Assembly (NCBI GenBank): GCA_030765055.1
Contig: CM060958.1
Coordinates: 84,023,994 to 84,087,993, forward strand
Reading direction: 5' to 3'
DNA length: 64,000 bases
Origin: Mantis religiosa
Lineage: Eukaryota; Arthropoda; Insecta; Mantodea; Mantidae
Shown: piece by piece, positions 44,001 through 53,904 of the stretch
Layout: the number at the start of each line of letters is the position of its first letter
How positions within the stretch are numbered: position 1 is the stretch's first letter
Position numbers and translations under genes: made by a program
Notes under the pieces: model-generated
The model's input: only the letters and a program-made list of their open reading frames with translations
Databases searched by the model: none
Told to the model about the DNA's origin: nothing

Positions 44001-44614
44001 GCTGAAGGCTGCACTGCCACAAAACAAGTAGTAAGCGGTGGCAATTTAACATCTTTTACAACAGAAACTTTATTAACTATCTGTACCTCATCGTTCAATG
44101 GAATCACAGCAATATCTGTAAAGGGACCACCACATGTTGTTTCGAAAGGAATGTGTACCATTTCTCCCTCATGAGTTTGAATCTTAACTTCTGCACAAGA
44201 ATAATCAATGGTAACTTTATGTGAAGTTAGAAAGTCATTACCCAAAATGAGATTATGTGCCAAGTCTTTTACCACTAACACATCTTCCTGAAAAACAAAG
44301 TCATTAATTTGAAATTTCAAATTTGTTTGATAAGGCGCATCTAATAACTTGTTACCAGCTGTTTTAAGCAAAATCTCGACAGGTTTCATTTTAGAAATGT
44401 CATTGATATGAGCTGCATTCACAATGCTAACTGCACTTCCTGTATCCAACAAAATTGGAAGTTTTGACTCCCCAATGGACCCCAAAATTTGCAAAATTTG
44501 ACCTGGAAGAGAAACAACATTAGACACAGGTGAACTTACTTTGGGTACCTCTAGGTTATGTCGTTGGAGGCTGGGCTTCTCGAGTTTTTTGAACCAGATG
44601 GTGAAGTCCAGCAA
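41033..44614 (-). CDS. pol: G2 pol: protease, RT, RNase H, integrase
   Basis: 1193 codons, intact. The aspartic protease site LLDTGSAVSIV is near residue 55. Reverse transcriptase contains SLDLLSAYFQIPL and the catalytic YLDDIVVF (about 489). RNase H has HTDASGLGIGG (about 636) and a later SDHHSL. The integrase has the HHCC zinc region (about 845-888, ..CPSCQSRK) and the catalytic Asp, Asp and Glu in WGIDLLGPLP (914), LLSDRGSVF (975) and LTERFNQ (1011). A GPF module, YFGPFEIV, is near 1147. The frame overlaps gag by 64 bases and lies -1 to it. A frameshift heptamer in the overlap explains how it is reached. The first ATG in the frame is probably not the natural start. Confidence 0.95.
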   Translation of the reverse strand: MLDFTIWFKKLEKPSLQRHNLEVPKVSSPVSNVVSLPGQILQILGSIGESKLPILLDTGSAVSIVNAAHINDISKMKPVEILLKTAGNKLLDAPYQTNLKFQINDFVFQEDVLVVKDLAHNLILGNDFLTSHKVTIDYSCAEVKIQTHEGEMVHIPFETTCGGPFTDIAVIPLNDEVQIVNKVSVVKDVKLPPLTTCFVAVQPSADITNEVMFEPSTSIMHKKNISIPPVVCKSSKDFVIPVHNNSAVPQTLFAKTVLANAHEVAFVQSNSVSPKDVTPLNAPKFEFNVNTNLTEAQKSDLHNLLLKYEHVFATSLQDLGSTNVAEFKIEVKDEKPIKQRPYRVAHKQKEIISQQVEEMKNAGIIRDSQSPWSSPVVLVKKKDGSMRFCVDYRQLNKVTVNSAFPLPLIDDLLSYLGEAKWFASLDLLSAYFQIPLEENSKKYTSFVTHEGQYEFERLSFGLANAPRFFSFVAEKLLGDLKFKKALAYLDDIVVFAKTFEELLENLEAVFQRLEMHNFKLKPGKCFFAMEKIKLLGFEVSKDGISPDSEKVTVIKELPRPKNVRDVRNVLGLFNFYRKFIKNYSYIAHPLIQLTKKSQSFIWGPDQQTAFQQLKNSLVSAPVLAHYNPGAYTELHTDASGLGIGGVLLQKVNDNLRPIAYASRTLSKCERNYSVPELELLAIVFGLTHFRTFVYGYKVHVISDHHSLCYLNNLKDLTGRLARWSLKLQEFDYDICYKSGKKHNDADVLSRFPVLQPEEHQIEQLDELITCLLSPVEVAQKQNDDPVLTPIINALKDPESAPAKVQRQASTYILKSDVLYRKNSGSTGPLHLLVIPEVLKHEILSSCHDDPLSGHLGLSKTFSKINSRYYWIGMKKDIEHFVKTCPSCQSRKAPKNQKPAGLLQPIPVNFIGERWGIDLLGPLPRSTSGHKYIIVATEYASRWVEAAPLSLATIPQVTKFILHQIICRHGAPAMLLSDRGSVFLSEVTQELLKALSVSPHFTSSYHPACNGLTERFNQTLLNCLSHFVDSNQRNWSNVLPYVIFSYNSSVQETTKFSPFYLIYGREPSLPNQVQLQATSNDLFVRHTLEEIQKAREVAIHNINQQQIKQKETYDAKHRDTHFAVGQLVKIFTPIRKKGKCTKLLHRYFGPFEIVRQITPVTYVVRRPNAPRVKEQSVHVSRIFPYFDPVGPYRL

Positions 44615-45579
44615 TTACGTGCCATATGACCACGCTTGTTGCAATTGTAACACACAATAGGTGCCTGCTGTCTCTTTTCATGATATCTTGGAGGCTTAAG
44701 TGGAGGTGGCTGCACAGTAGATGCAGTAGCAGTGAATTGAGACTGAAGTTGTTGCATTTGGGTAGCAAGTTTAGTGACCTGTTCACTCAATGTGGAAACA
44801 ACATTAATAACTGGTTCAGAGTGATTTACACTTTCAAACCGTGATAAAACAGGTGCAGATGACACAGGTGGAGAAGTGTAAGTTGATGTTTGTGCTTGTA
44901 CTAAATGTTGTCTATGTTGCACATAAAAATTAGCTTTATCAACGCTTTTAATAATTTGTAAAACCTCCTCAACTGTTTGTGGATTTAATGGGAGCAAAAC
45001 TTGTACATACTGAGGTTTCAATCCTTTCAATAAGTTTTTTACCTGCTCCATTTGTGTCATTGCAGCGTTAACTTGGTCACACAAGGATAATACATCATAA
45101 ATGTAATCTAATACAGGCTCATTTTCTAATTGTACCCTCTGCCTAAGTTTAATTTCCAACAATTCATCTTGATTGGACATTTGAAAAGCTGCCAAAAACT
45201 GTTGAGTTAGAAAATGCCAATCATGCTCAGGGTGTCTATGGCAAAAAGTTCGGTACCAAAGTACTGCTGTGTCTCGCAAGTAACATGGGAAAAACTTCAA
45301 CTTTTGTACATCTGACCAACCATTTGCTGTAGAAACTAAGTTAAATTTTCTCAAAAATTCTGAAGGAGATATCAGTGCTATCCTGTCAAAACAGGGTGGA
45401 TCAATAAAAGGCCGAGAAACTTGCATTGTCTGAGTCTGATTAACATTAGGTGCCATGGATACTTCTAAATTACTAGGTACATGTGCACTTTGATTAGCTA
45501 AAGCAGAAGTCGAAGCTATTACATCATGTGAATCCATTGTAACTGGCACATTGGATGATTGCCGCGTTTTCTTAGGCAT
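44551..45579 (-). CDS. gag: G2 gag polyprotein
   Basis: 342 codons. The middle (about 60-200) has the capsid pattern of gypsy Gag (PPCFDRIALISPSEFL.., ..FFPCYLRDTAVLWY..). A CCHC zinc knuckle, CYNCNKRGHMARNC, lies at about 310-323 for RNA packaging. The start MPKKTRQSS follows a leader of about 600 bases. It ends 64 bases into the pol frame. Confidence 0.93.
   Translation of the reverse strand: MPKKTRQSSNVPVTMDSHDVIASTSALANQSAHVPSNLEVSMAPNVNQTQTMQVSRPFIDPPCFDRIALISPSEFLRKFNLVSTANGWSDVQKLKFFPCYLRDTAVLWYRTFCHRHPEHDWHFLTQQFLAAFQMSNQDELLEIKLRQRVQLENEPVLDYIYDVLSLCDQVNAAMTQMEQVKNLLKGLKPQYVQVLLPLNPQTVEEVLQIIKSVDKANFYVQHRQHLVQAQTSTYTSPPVSSAPVLSRFESVNHSEPVINVVSTLSEQVTKLATQMQQLQSQFTATASTVQPPPLKPPRYHEKRQQAPIVCYNCNKRGHMARNCWTSPSGSKNSRSPASNDIT
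44584..44590 (-). promoter_or_regulatory. G2 gag-pol -1 frameshift heptamer AAAAAAC
   Basis: Gag codons read TCA AAA AAC, giving the phased heptamer A AAA AAC, a classic -1 slippery site. It lies inside the 64-base overlap, downstream of the zinc knuckle. A shift there puts the ribosome in the pol frame. Confidence 0.82.
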
Positions 45580-46180
45580 TTTGACTTACTTTTAAGTAAC
45601 ACTGGACACCAGAATAAAATAAGCAGAATTACCAACTGGAATGAACACAAAAATGAAGTGCATCCTTCACAAAAACACCAAAAAAAGAAACTATTTACTT
45701 TGAATTTTACTGCTAAAATTCACATAGCGTCCCTTGAAAATTAACACGTGACCACGTGGTCGACCAAAATTTAAGTTCACATCCCAAAATACTCAAAATT
45801 TAGAAAAACAAATCTCCGCAAATTTAAACTATAAATTCTGTATTAATAAATAAACCTCACATTAAGCCTGAAAAGAAAACTAATTAAAAACAAATTATGC
45901 CACCACGTGGTGTCCATTCTTCAACGCAAATAATCAATTTCCATGTAGTTATAAAAAAAAATTTTAGCACAATATTATGAAATAAGTTTACTATTAAAGA
46001 AATCAAATAAAAAACAGACCAAAAGTTAAAGGATTACGACACGATGACCAGATTAGAATTTCTAACTAATTGAACACCACGCGGTCGGCCATGTTTCCTC
46101 CATCTTTCACCAGCGTATACATTCAAATTTTTTCATCAAAACCGGAATAAAGCAAGGGAAAAAAAAAATTTTGAGATCTT

Positions 46181-46196
46181 ACCCGCGTCTCCACCA
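46181..46196 (-). promoter_or_regulatory. G2 primer binding site, possibly tRNA-Ala
   Basis: The element strand reads TGGTGGAGACGCGGGT, three bases after the 5' LTR. The implied tRNA 3' end, ..CGCGTCTCCACCA, would fit an acceptor stem with U70, as in tRNA-Ala (G3:U70). The tRNA identity is an inference. Confidence 0.6.
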
Positions 46197-46199
46197 ATA

Positions 46200-46595
46200 T
46201 GTCGCACCCTACATTAGAATAGATTTAAATATTTATTAGCTTTGGGGGAACCCGTAGCGGTAGAGCTAAACCATCTTAACAAACACTAGTTACACACCAC
46301 GCGGTAGGGTGGACATGTTATTTTACTGATAATTAGCTTACCTGCATGGTGGTGGAAGGTGGAAGGCCCAGCGAAGGAAAACTCACAAGTGCATTTTAAA
46401 GGAGGTTTAATAATTTCAGACAACTTACATTCAATGAGGTTTGTGTCCCGGAGGGTTGCTACAAACACGTCCTCTCTCTCTGGTGGCGGCCGGTCGTCTG
46501 GGGAAGAGGATGTGCCATCCCCCTCCCCAGCGCAGCCAACGAACAAAGTTCAGCCTAGTGGCCCCAGGCCTGACAACCCATACAGGGTTGCCACA
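46200..46595 (-). repeat. G2 5' LTR
   Basis: 396 bp. It differs from the 3' LTR by one CT unit and one T/C change near ..gccatcc.cctccccag. Confidence 0.95.
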
Positions 46596-46599
46596 ATAT

Positions 46600-46966
46600 C
46601 AAAGATGACCTTAACTTTCCCAGCAGACGCAACCACTTTTGCTTTGTTGGGGGTTGGTGATGAAGGAGATTTCCACACTGAGCTTTCCTGTTTGTTCTCA
46701 GGATAAAAATAATGTAGCCAAGTTTCATCAGCAACGATTGCGTTTGAAAGAAACTCCGGATCTTCCTCTAACATCAACTTTAACTGTATGTTACCTCCAT
46801 TGCAGCGGTAGGCGATACTGAACATGTCTGAACTTGCCTGGTTCTCACCAGGAGTATCAACAATGAATCTACTACGGCGTGTTTGTTTCACATTAAGGTA
46901 ACAGAATATAATGTGATTGAATTTTAGTGCGAAAAATTATGATCATTCTTTATTGAACAGCATAGG
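46600..46966 (-). pseudogene. Mariner 5' part beyond G2
   Basis: Contains the terminal repeat (..tttattgaacagcat..), the start-codon region with ATGGAGGTAAC, then directly the segment before the first catalytic Asp (VADETWLHYFYPENK). The HTH half of the transposase is deleted between them (about 46787). Confidence 0.83.
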
Positions 46967-47118
46967 TACATCATTTTCAGAGGTTTGCTTTCTAATGCAG
47001 ACTTTACGGTATATTTGAATGAATTCCTGTATTTCCTTAAGTGGAACATAGAGCCTTCTGAACCACAACCACCTCGAGGCTCGTAGGTAACGGGTTGAGG
47101 TTTGCTGATCAGAGAGAT

Positions 47119-47341
47119 TCCGAAATGAGTGATCAGCCCAACGCCGGAAATGAAAGTGTAAGAGATGAAGCGATAGGAAAGATAATAATGGAATGCTGGT
47201 GGGGAAAAGCGGAGGACCCAGAGAAAACCCGCTCTAGCGCCATGTTTTCCATCACAAATCTCACTTTGCGGTCGCCTGGGATCGAACCCGGGCCGCCTTG
47301 GTGATAGCCAAGTGGTCTAACCACTCAGCCATGGCGTGGCC
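47119..47341 (-). mobile_element. SINE-B copy 1
   Basis: The head on the minus strand reads ggccacgccatggctgagtgg.., with an A-box-like segment and a good B box (ggttcgatccc). The body matches the two fuller copies, but the 3' end is diverged. Confidence 0.75.
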
Positions 47342-48205
47342 TTGCGGTATCATTAATAAAGGTTATTTCTATAGATATTGTTGCTTTGTCTAGTTTTCAC
47401 TGTCAGTTTATTAATGCGACCTAATTCAATTTTCCCTGTCAGGTAGCCATATATTAGAATACCCGCGAAGCATCCCTTTATTCAAACGATTCACTCGCTC
47501 GGAAATCGAACACAAGACGTCTCTAAACTCTCGTGAAAGCAGCTCTGTTGTCCTCAACAGGAGAGATAGTCTCCGAGGCCTGAGACGCAGGGGGGTTGGC
47601 AAGTTTATGTCACCCCATGTCAGTACAGTTACAGACCATTCAAAAACATTCCGACGGCTTCTACTTTTGTGAATGAATCTTCTAGGTTTTAGTGTACAGA
47701 GTGAACAAGGCGCGTGTTTTTTAATGGTTCTGCTGCTTCTGTAGCAGGCGTTCTCTGCCACACACATTCGCTGTCCTTGTCCCATTGTGCAAGGCAACGC
47801 ATTCCTTTCAGCGACCTTCTTTGCGTTGCTGGACAGTACTTTCATCACAATGTCACATCAGCAACCAGTGGCGAAGCGAGCAAAGAAGCGCTGGAAGCAC
47901 CGCTTCTCCAAGAATTTTAGAACAAAAAGAAAATTCGTGTAAAATTATATTTTATTTGCTCTGGATACATTTTTAAAATCTATTAGCGAACATCTGCGGT
48001 GCTGCGGACGATTTGACAGCTGATTAGATTCAAATGGCCAGTGCCCCGAGCTCATTCAGTATTAAATATTTCTGTATTTACGCATTCTTGTCCTTGAAAT
48101 CCATGCTTCCTGTTTCCAAAAGCGACTCTTCGATAGTTTGGAAGCTCTAACAGATTTTGTCACGTAAAGTCTCTGCAGCGTATGAAGAGAAAAGTTTGTT
48201 TACTA
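47342..48205. other. No feature assigned
   Basis: The minus frame at 47426-47848 (140 codons, Arg- and Ser-rich) has no domain I recognise. I would not call it a gene without homology. Confidence 0.45.
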
Positions 48206-49930
48206 TGTGGCGCTTTTCAATTTATTTATAGATGACATAACACAGAGGGTTAAGGAAAGCAATGCCCATTGCCCAATAATAATGAACAAAGAGATCGCTG
48301 GTTTATTGTACGGGGATGATTCAACGGTAGGAGCAATGTCCGTAGTAGGTCAACAAAAATTAATTGAGGCAATTCATAGGTTTTGCGCTGACTGGGGACA
48401 CTAAGGATAACCCCCCCCCCAAAAAAAAATAATGGTATTTAAAAGAGGATCGATACTTATGAAAGGAGAGGAATGGTTCATAGGAGACCAAAAGGTAGAA
48501 GTGGTAAACAAGTATGACTATTTAGGTGTAAGGATGTGTAGATGGACTGCACAAGCCAGAAAAGTGATAGCTAATAGCAGGGCGGCAATGTCAGGGGTAA
48601 GAATAAGTAAACATAAACTGGAGATGTCAGTTAGATCATTAGAAAGAATGTATGAAGCGGTCGTTGAAGCCAGAACAATGTATGCAGTGGAGGTATGGGG
48701 CACCTCAGAGATAGGAACACAATTAGACCAGATGTATGGATTGTTTTGCAAAGAACTACCAGGGCTGCCAAAATCGGTACCAAGAGAGGCGGCAGTACAA
48801 GAGCTAGGTAATACAAAAAGGAGGGGAATAATAATAGAGAGAATTTTTAAATTCTGGTATAAGTGTATTGAAGAGCAGAAAGGGGAATTATTGAATCTTT
48901 GCATGAAGCAACAGAAAGGCATTGAAAATACAAATAGTTGGTGGTAGGTATTGGAAAAACTGATATTAAAGATAGGCATGGGGTGTCTATGGAGAGCAGA
49001 GGAGACAAATTATAACGGTTTTGGGAAGGAAGTGAGAACTAGACTACAAGACATAGATAGGCAAGAGATATGGGAAAGTATAGAAGAAAAGAAATCTTTG
49101 AAATTTTATAAGCAATTAAAGACAGAACGGGGTAGGGAAAAATATATAGATCAATGTGGCAAAACTGGAAGAGAAGGCATAGCATGGATGAGGGTAGGAA
49201 TATTATACTTAAAAGGGTTGAGAAGTAATGAGGTAGGAATATGTGAATTTTGTGGAGATGAAGAGAGCACTGTTCATTAAATGATAGAATGTAAGGCGCT
49301 AACAAATTACAGGAGAAAAATATGGGATAAGAAATGGGACAGTGTGAGCATAGAGATATTGGCGGTACGCATGCTAACGGGGATGGGAAATGTGTAGTGT
49401 TTTACACCCGCTTTTACTACATACGGCACCGCAGGCGGTGACACTGATGGTACATGAGATGAAGATGGAGCACCGGTGGAATGAGATGACGGGGGAAACC
49501 AGAGTTCCCGGAGAAAACCCGCCCCAGCGCCGTGTTGTTCACCACAAATCTCATTTTGCGGTCGCCTGGGAGCAAACCCGGGCCGCCTTGGTGAGAGCCA
49601 AGCGGTCTAACCACTGAGCCACAGCGTGGCCTAACGGGGATGGGAGAAAAGAAAAATAGATGTATAGGAGATTTCCTACATAGGATAAGAGAAAAGTGGA
49701 TTAGGATAAAATAAGAGAAGGTGAAGAAGAAATGACACCAAGCTGCTCAGGAAAATCAAAGGCTTATAGCCAGGGGCCCTGAGTCAGGAAGTAAATCTTA
49801 GGTCTGCAATTTTATATATTTGTACAGGAGGTATAATACAGCATGTTCTGTGATAAATTTTATTGTACTGAATTTGTAATGGATACTGTACAAATAAATA
49901 AATATCAAAAATAAATATCATAAATATCAT
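48206..49930 (+). pseudogene. LINE ORF2 C-terminal part and 3' UTR
   Basis: 5'-truncated non-LTR element. It enters in reverse transcriptase at FNLFIDDI.. and reaches LLYGDDSTVG, the catalytic block with Gly for the usual Ala. It continues through a YLGV-type block (NKYDYLGVRM). The C-terminal zinc finger (CEFCGDEESTVH, a stop, then MIEC) and a short tail follow. The three open pieces share one frame, broken by stops near 48402, 48945 and 49278. A C-run and A-run at 48411-48429 mark a damaged spot. SINE-B lies inside (49389-49631). The 3' UTR resembles 29518-29640. Confidence 0.8.
49389..49631 (-). mobile_element. SINE-B copy 2, with 14-bp duplication
   Basis: 243 bp. The tRNA-like head at the right reads ggccacgctgtggctcagtgg, with A box TGGCTCAGTGG and a B box. 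taacggggatggga lies at 49375-49388 and 49632-49645. It interrupts the LINE near its 3' end. Confidence 0.9.
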
Positions 49931-50518
49931 TAGTAAAAGTGAATTGCGTACGTTCTCCCGTGTTAGATTAACAGTTGACGAATATAAGCCAGCTGTAGGA
50001 AAAGTCGAACGTCTTGAGTGGAGAGGGGATATATGAATGTGTCTGTATGCAGTGTGACCAGTCTTTCATGCAAGACGGCCCTACGTGTCATTGTACAATA
50101 GAAAGAGTACTGAAGAGTAGCCTTAGTTCTTTGAGTAATTATTCTCTCCTATTTTAACAAGCATTATTATTTGCAGCTTCCCTCGCTTTGAAAGTCACGC
50201 CTTGCCACTGTCAGAAACACATTCATCAACTCGCAGTGACTAACTTCCTCACTTGTTTATGTGATCATTAGAACTTTCAGAGTCTTCTAGAATGTCCTGG
50301 GAGTCGTGGAGAGGGGAAACTTCCAAAACATTCTGATTATCTCTCGATACCGCTTCTAGTGTTTATGTTGGGCGGTCGGTCGTCGGTCATATGACACCTA
50401 CCGATAATGGCACCACATGGAATCATTCCAAACACGAACATGTTTGCTTCATAAACACCCGATAAGAAAAAGGATGTTTAGGCTTTAACTTTCTCCACCA
50501 TAAGAGGTATGTTGTGTC
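49931..50518. other. No feature assigned
   Basis: Nothing recognised. Confidence 0.5.
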
Positions 50519-50635
50519 TTCTTCTTTTTCTTCTTCTTCTTCTTCTTCTTCTTCTTCTTCTTCTTCTTCTTCTTCTTCTTCTTCTTCTTCTTCTTCTTCT
50601 TCTTCTTCTTCTTCTTCTTCTTCTTCTTCTTCTTT
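50519..50635. repeat. (TTC)n microsatellite
   Basis: Nearly perfect for about 38 units. It directly follows the 3' end of the reverse-strand LINE, so on the LINE strand it is a (GAA)n tail. Confidence 0.97.
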
Positions 50636-50639
50636 ACTC

Positions 50640-51382
50640 CATGTTTTGGGCATATCGCCCGTTCCGGCTACATAGATCTCTTCAGCGTTTCCTGGTTCGT
50701 CCTCTTCCTTTTGGATTGTAGCTTAATACTGCATTTTGATATCTTCCATCCTCCATTCTTAATATATGTTCATGCCATTGTTGCCTTCGTTCTGATATTT
50801 TGTCATGGATTGGTTCGATTTTTAATTCCTTTCTAATATTGTACAACATTTAACACTTCTTAAAGATTTCATTTCTGCAGACTGTATTTTATTTACATCC
50901 TTTTGTGTTGGCACCCTGGGTTCACTTCCATATAGTAAAGTTGGAGTAGCCATTACCTTACACATTTTCATTTTTGTACCCCTTCTCACTCTGTTTTTAA
51001 AAGTTCTTTGGATTGTCCCAAGTATTGCTCGGAATTTGTTTACTTTTTCTTCTATATCAGCATTGTATCTAAAACTTATGTTACATCCTAAATATTTAAA
51101 ACTCGATATTTGTTCTACAATCTTATTTCCTAAAACAATTTTTGATCTTACATTATAATTTCCTTTAAAAGCCATAATTATTGGTTTTTTTCTTCTGATA
51201 TTTTAAAATTATACTTTTGTACTATATTATTTAGAATATACATTGATTTTTGCAGTTGATTTTCATTCCGATGAATCAATATTTGGTCATCCGCAAACAG
51301 CAGGGTATTAATCTAAATATTTTCTTTTCTTTAGATTCCTGGGTCTACTAAAATCTTCCATTCATTTAGAATATCGTTCATA
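50640..51382 (-). pseudogene. LINE ORF2 C-terminal part (RT)
   Basis: Element strand, right to left: DMNDILNEWKILVDPGI just inside the mariner border, then LLFADDQILIHRN (reverse transcriptase FADD). MAFKGNYNVRSKIVLGNK, FKYLGCNISF, TPTLLYGSE and the C-terminal WHEHILRMEDGRY follow, as in LINE reverse transcriptases of the YLGC type. There are several stops and one long intact stretch of 117 codons (50822-51175). The right end stops exactly at the mariner at 51383. Confidence 0.8.
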
Positions 51383-52716
51383 TCGGAGGCATGTTTTTTT
51401 AAGTAAGTACCGTTTTGTGATTCCGCCGCCGCAGCGCTACGGTCGGCGTTCCGCGCATGCGCGCTGGTTACCTACATCTCTTGTCTACGCACTGACGCCA
51501 TTACAGTCTGATTCTTCATTGTATACGTTGGTTACTGAGTGTTTAAGATGCCTCCAACAATCGTGAGTCCCGCCGATTGTGAAGTACGGACTGCTATACG
51601 ATTTCTTAGTGCTAAAGGCGTAAAACCGATCGATATTCATCGTGAGATCTGTGAAGTTTGCGGACAAAACATTATGAGTGATGGAATGGTAAGGAAATGG
51701 GTGAGAGCATTTAAAGATGGCCGCACAAATGTGCATAATGAAGAACGGAGTGGGCGTCCTTCGGTCGTTACTGAAAATTTGGTACAGAAAGTGGACGAAA
51801 AGGTGAGAAAAAACAGACGCTTTACAATTTCATCATTGTGCGACTACTTTCCTCAATATTCTCGTAGTGTTTTGTATCGCATAGTGACCGAGGACTTGAA
51901 GTACCGGAAATTGTGTTCACGTTGGGTTCCGAAAATGTTGACGGATTTGCACAAAACCCAACGTTTAGGCAGTGCATTGACTTTCCTTGAGCGGTACCGC
52001 AATGAAGGTGAAGATTGTTTAGACAAAATTGTTACTGGTGGCGAAACATGGGTGGCCTACGTCACGCCAGAATCGAAACAACAATCCATGGAATGGCGAC
52101 ATTCATCATCACCCACAAAAGTGAAGTTTAAGCAAACAATTTCTGCCCGGAAAATCATGTGCACAGTTTTTTGGGACAGAAAAGGAGTATTGTTAGTGGA
52201 GTTTCTGCCTCGTAATGAGATAATCAATGCAGCGTCTTATTGTGAGACATTGAACAATCTTCGCCGTGCAATCCAGAACAAAAGACGTGGCAAGTTGAGT
52301 AAGGGTATCGTTTTGTTGCATGACAATGCCCGTCCATATGTGGCTAATCGGACCAAAGATCTCATCAAATCTTTTCAATGGGAAACGCTAGATCATCCTC
52401 CATACAGCCCTGATCTGGCGCTCAGCGACTACCATTTGTTCCTGCACTTGAAGAAACATCTGAGCGGTCAGCGTCTTCAAGACGATAACGAAGTCAAACA
52501 GTTGTGATACAGTGGTTAACTCGTCAGGCGGCAGAATTTTATGAGGAGGGTATTCAAAAACTGGTGCCACGTTATGACAAATGCCTCAATATTCACGGAA
52601 ATTATGTAGAAAAGTAGATTAAGGTACAGGCTTTCATGTAAAAATAAAATTATTGTGATATTTATGCACGTCTTTTTTTAATTCCAAAACGGTACTGACT
52701 TAAAAAACATGCCTCG
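51383..52716 (+). mobile_element. Mariner transposon, nearly complete
   Basis: Inverted ends: left tcggaggcatgttttttt, right (reversed) cgaggcatgttttttaag, each next to TA (51381-51382 and 52717-52718). 1.33 kb is the usual mariner size. The two ends differ by a small indel and a few substitutions. Confidence 0.92.
51548..52616 (+). pseudogene. Mariner transposase with lost first Asp
   Basis: The ATG at 51548 starts MPPTIVSPADCE... The N-terminal half holds two helix-turn-helix segments, including a GRPSV motif near residue 70. WVPKMLT is the mariner linker. The first catalytic Asp is Gly (TGGETWV instead of TGDETWV). The second (LLHDNARPY) and third (LALSDYHLF) are present, so the layout is DD34D. 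A one-base shift near 52500 ends the main frame at 322 codons. The last 37 codons (to YVEK, 52613) continue in another frame. A full protein would be about 357 codons. It is inactive twice over. Confidence 0.92.
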
Positions 52717-52718
52717 TA

Positions 52719-52837
52719 TATATACTAAAAACATTAGGTATGTAATATTTAAACAAATATTAAAACACGCGGTAAAATCGTGTTTGAGGTTTCTAGAATC
52801 ATCTTTGAAGAGTCTGTGTGTGTGACAGAGAGGGAGG

Positions 52838-52904
<67 letters not shown>

Positions 52905-53904
52905 CAGAGAGAGAACAGTGTAATTTATAGCAAAACGTCGAATGCATGCAAAACTTGTCATTTAATTGCAGCATCTTCTAAGGATGCGATAGGCACTTCC
53001 TAAGCAAATCCCTAACTTCAAACTACCCTTATTTAGAAATAACGCTTTGATATTTTTTAAATACCATATATTTAAGAATTTTCGTAACCAATAAATGTAT
53101 ATCTTAAATTCTCTGTGAATAGTCTGAAGTTTGTCTTTATTCTGCATCAATTTTAGATAATGGTAATCCATAACAGATAAGAAGCCACTACAAAAAATGT
53201 GAACGTTCTTATAAAGCATACTTTAATATTCTGTTGGAGTATTAAGCATTTCAGAGATATTTATTTGTAATATACATTTTCAAACGCTTTTAAAAGCGCT
53301 GAAGTCGCGATTTGTCTGTTATACCAAAAGATTAAAATTTCTGTCACTTTTGATGCATCAGGTTTTTGATCTGCGCCAACAGTTTCATTCCTGTTTAATC
53401 TCTGCACACCAAGAGAGTATATTTTTGACCTGGACAAAGAGCAATTTTACGTGTGAATGTTCCAGCTGTCAAACTGTCATCTCGTACATTTCACGTGGGC
53501 TTCTACCATAGTCCAGGAGAAGATAGGTATGTAAACACATGTCTGGCCTGGTAACGATTTGTAAATATGTTCCCTTTCTGCCAACATGCTTCCACAAAAT
53601 ATGCTGTTTGTGGGATAAGAGTTCGTTTGTTAGTTTTAACATTACAAAGGAATACCAAAGGATGCTGCAACTTGGTGAGAACTGAAATAGGTGCCTTGAA
53701 TTCGTTATGTGGAAATCATAAAGACACGACACGCTGGAGATACCATCAGTGCACAGAACACGGCAGGTTATATGAAAATTACGACACGACTAGGTAGGTA
53801 CATGGTAGGTGCACAGTTTAAATGAGGTATACCCGGAAGACCTCTGAAACCAGGGAGTGTCAAAACACTCCGTGGGTGTTTCGTAGGGCCCATACCTACC
53901 CAGC
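52719..53904. other. No gene; contains a (GA)n tract
   Basis: Only the (GA)n tract is clear. Short inverted segments near 53830-53900 (gagtgtcaaaacactc, and ggtat../..cccatacc) lie just before SINE-C. Confidence 0.5.
52840..52915. repeat. (GA)n microsatellite
   Basis: About 30 GA units followed by gacaga variants. The serine/leucine frames called from this area are artefacts of the repeat. Confidence 0.95.

Larger units (their letters stand above)
38344..46595 (-). mobile_element. Ty3/gypsy LTR retrotransposon G2, complete
   Basis: 8.25 kb, LTRs of 398 and 396 bp, primer site, gag, pol, polypurine tract, and a 4-bp duplication ATAT (38340-38343 and 46596-46599) inside a mariner transposase gene. 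The LTRs differ by one substitution and one CT unit, so it is young. There is no envelope gene, but 2.3 kb of noncoding DNA follows pol. Gag and pol frames are intact. Confidence 0.95.
37829..46966 (-). mobile_element. Internally deleted mariner, split by gypsy G2
   Basis: The terminal repeats lie at 37829 (cgagggctgttcaataaag) and near 46966, each beside a TA. Without G2 the element is about 880 bp. Relative to the copy at 13.6 kb it lacks most of the N-terminal half of the transposase: the sequence passes from the start codon region straight to the block before the first Asp. The same junction occurs at 61.9 kb. Confidence 0.85.

Noticed and set aside
47426..47848. 140-codon minus frame as a gene
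   Set aside because: No domain, no splice context and no repeat relation seen. Left as unassigned.
50509..50721. Leucine-rich frame, and the Glu-rich frame opposite
   Set aside because: Both are translations of the (TTC)n microsatellite.
52678..52974. Ser/Leu-rich frames near 52.8 kb
   Set aside because: Produced by the (GA)n tract.
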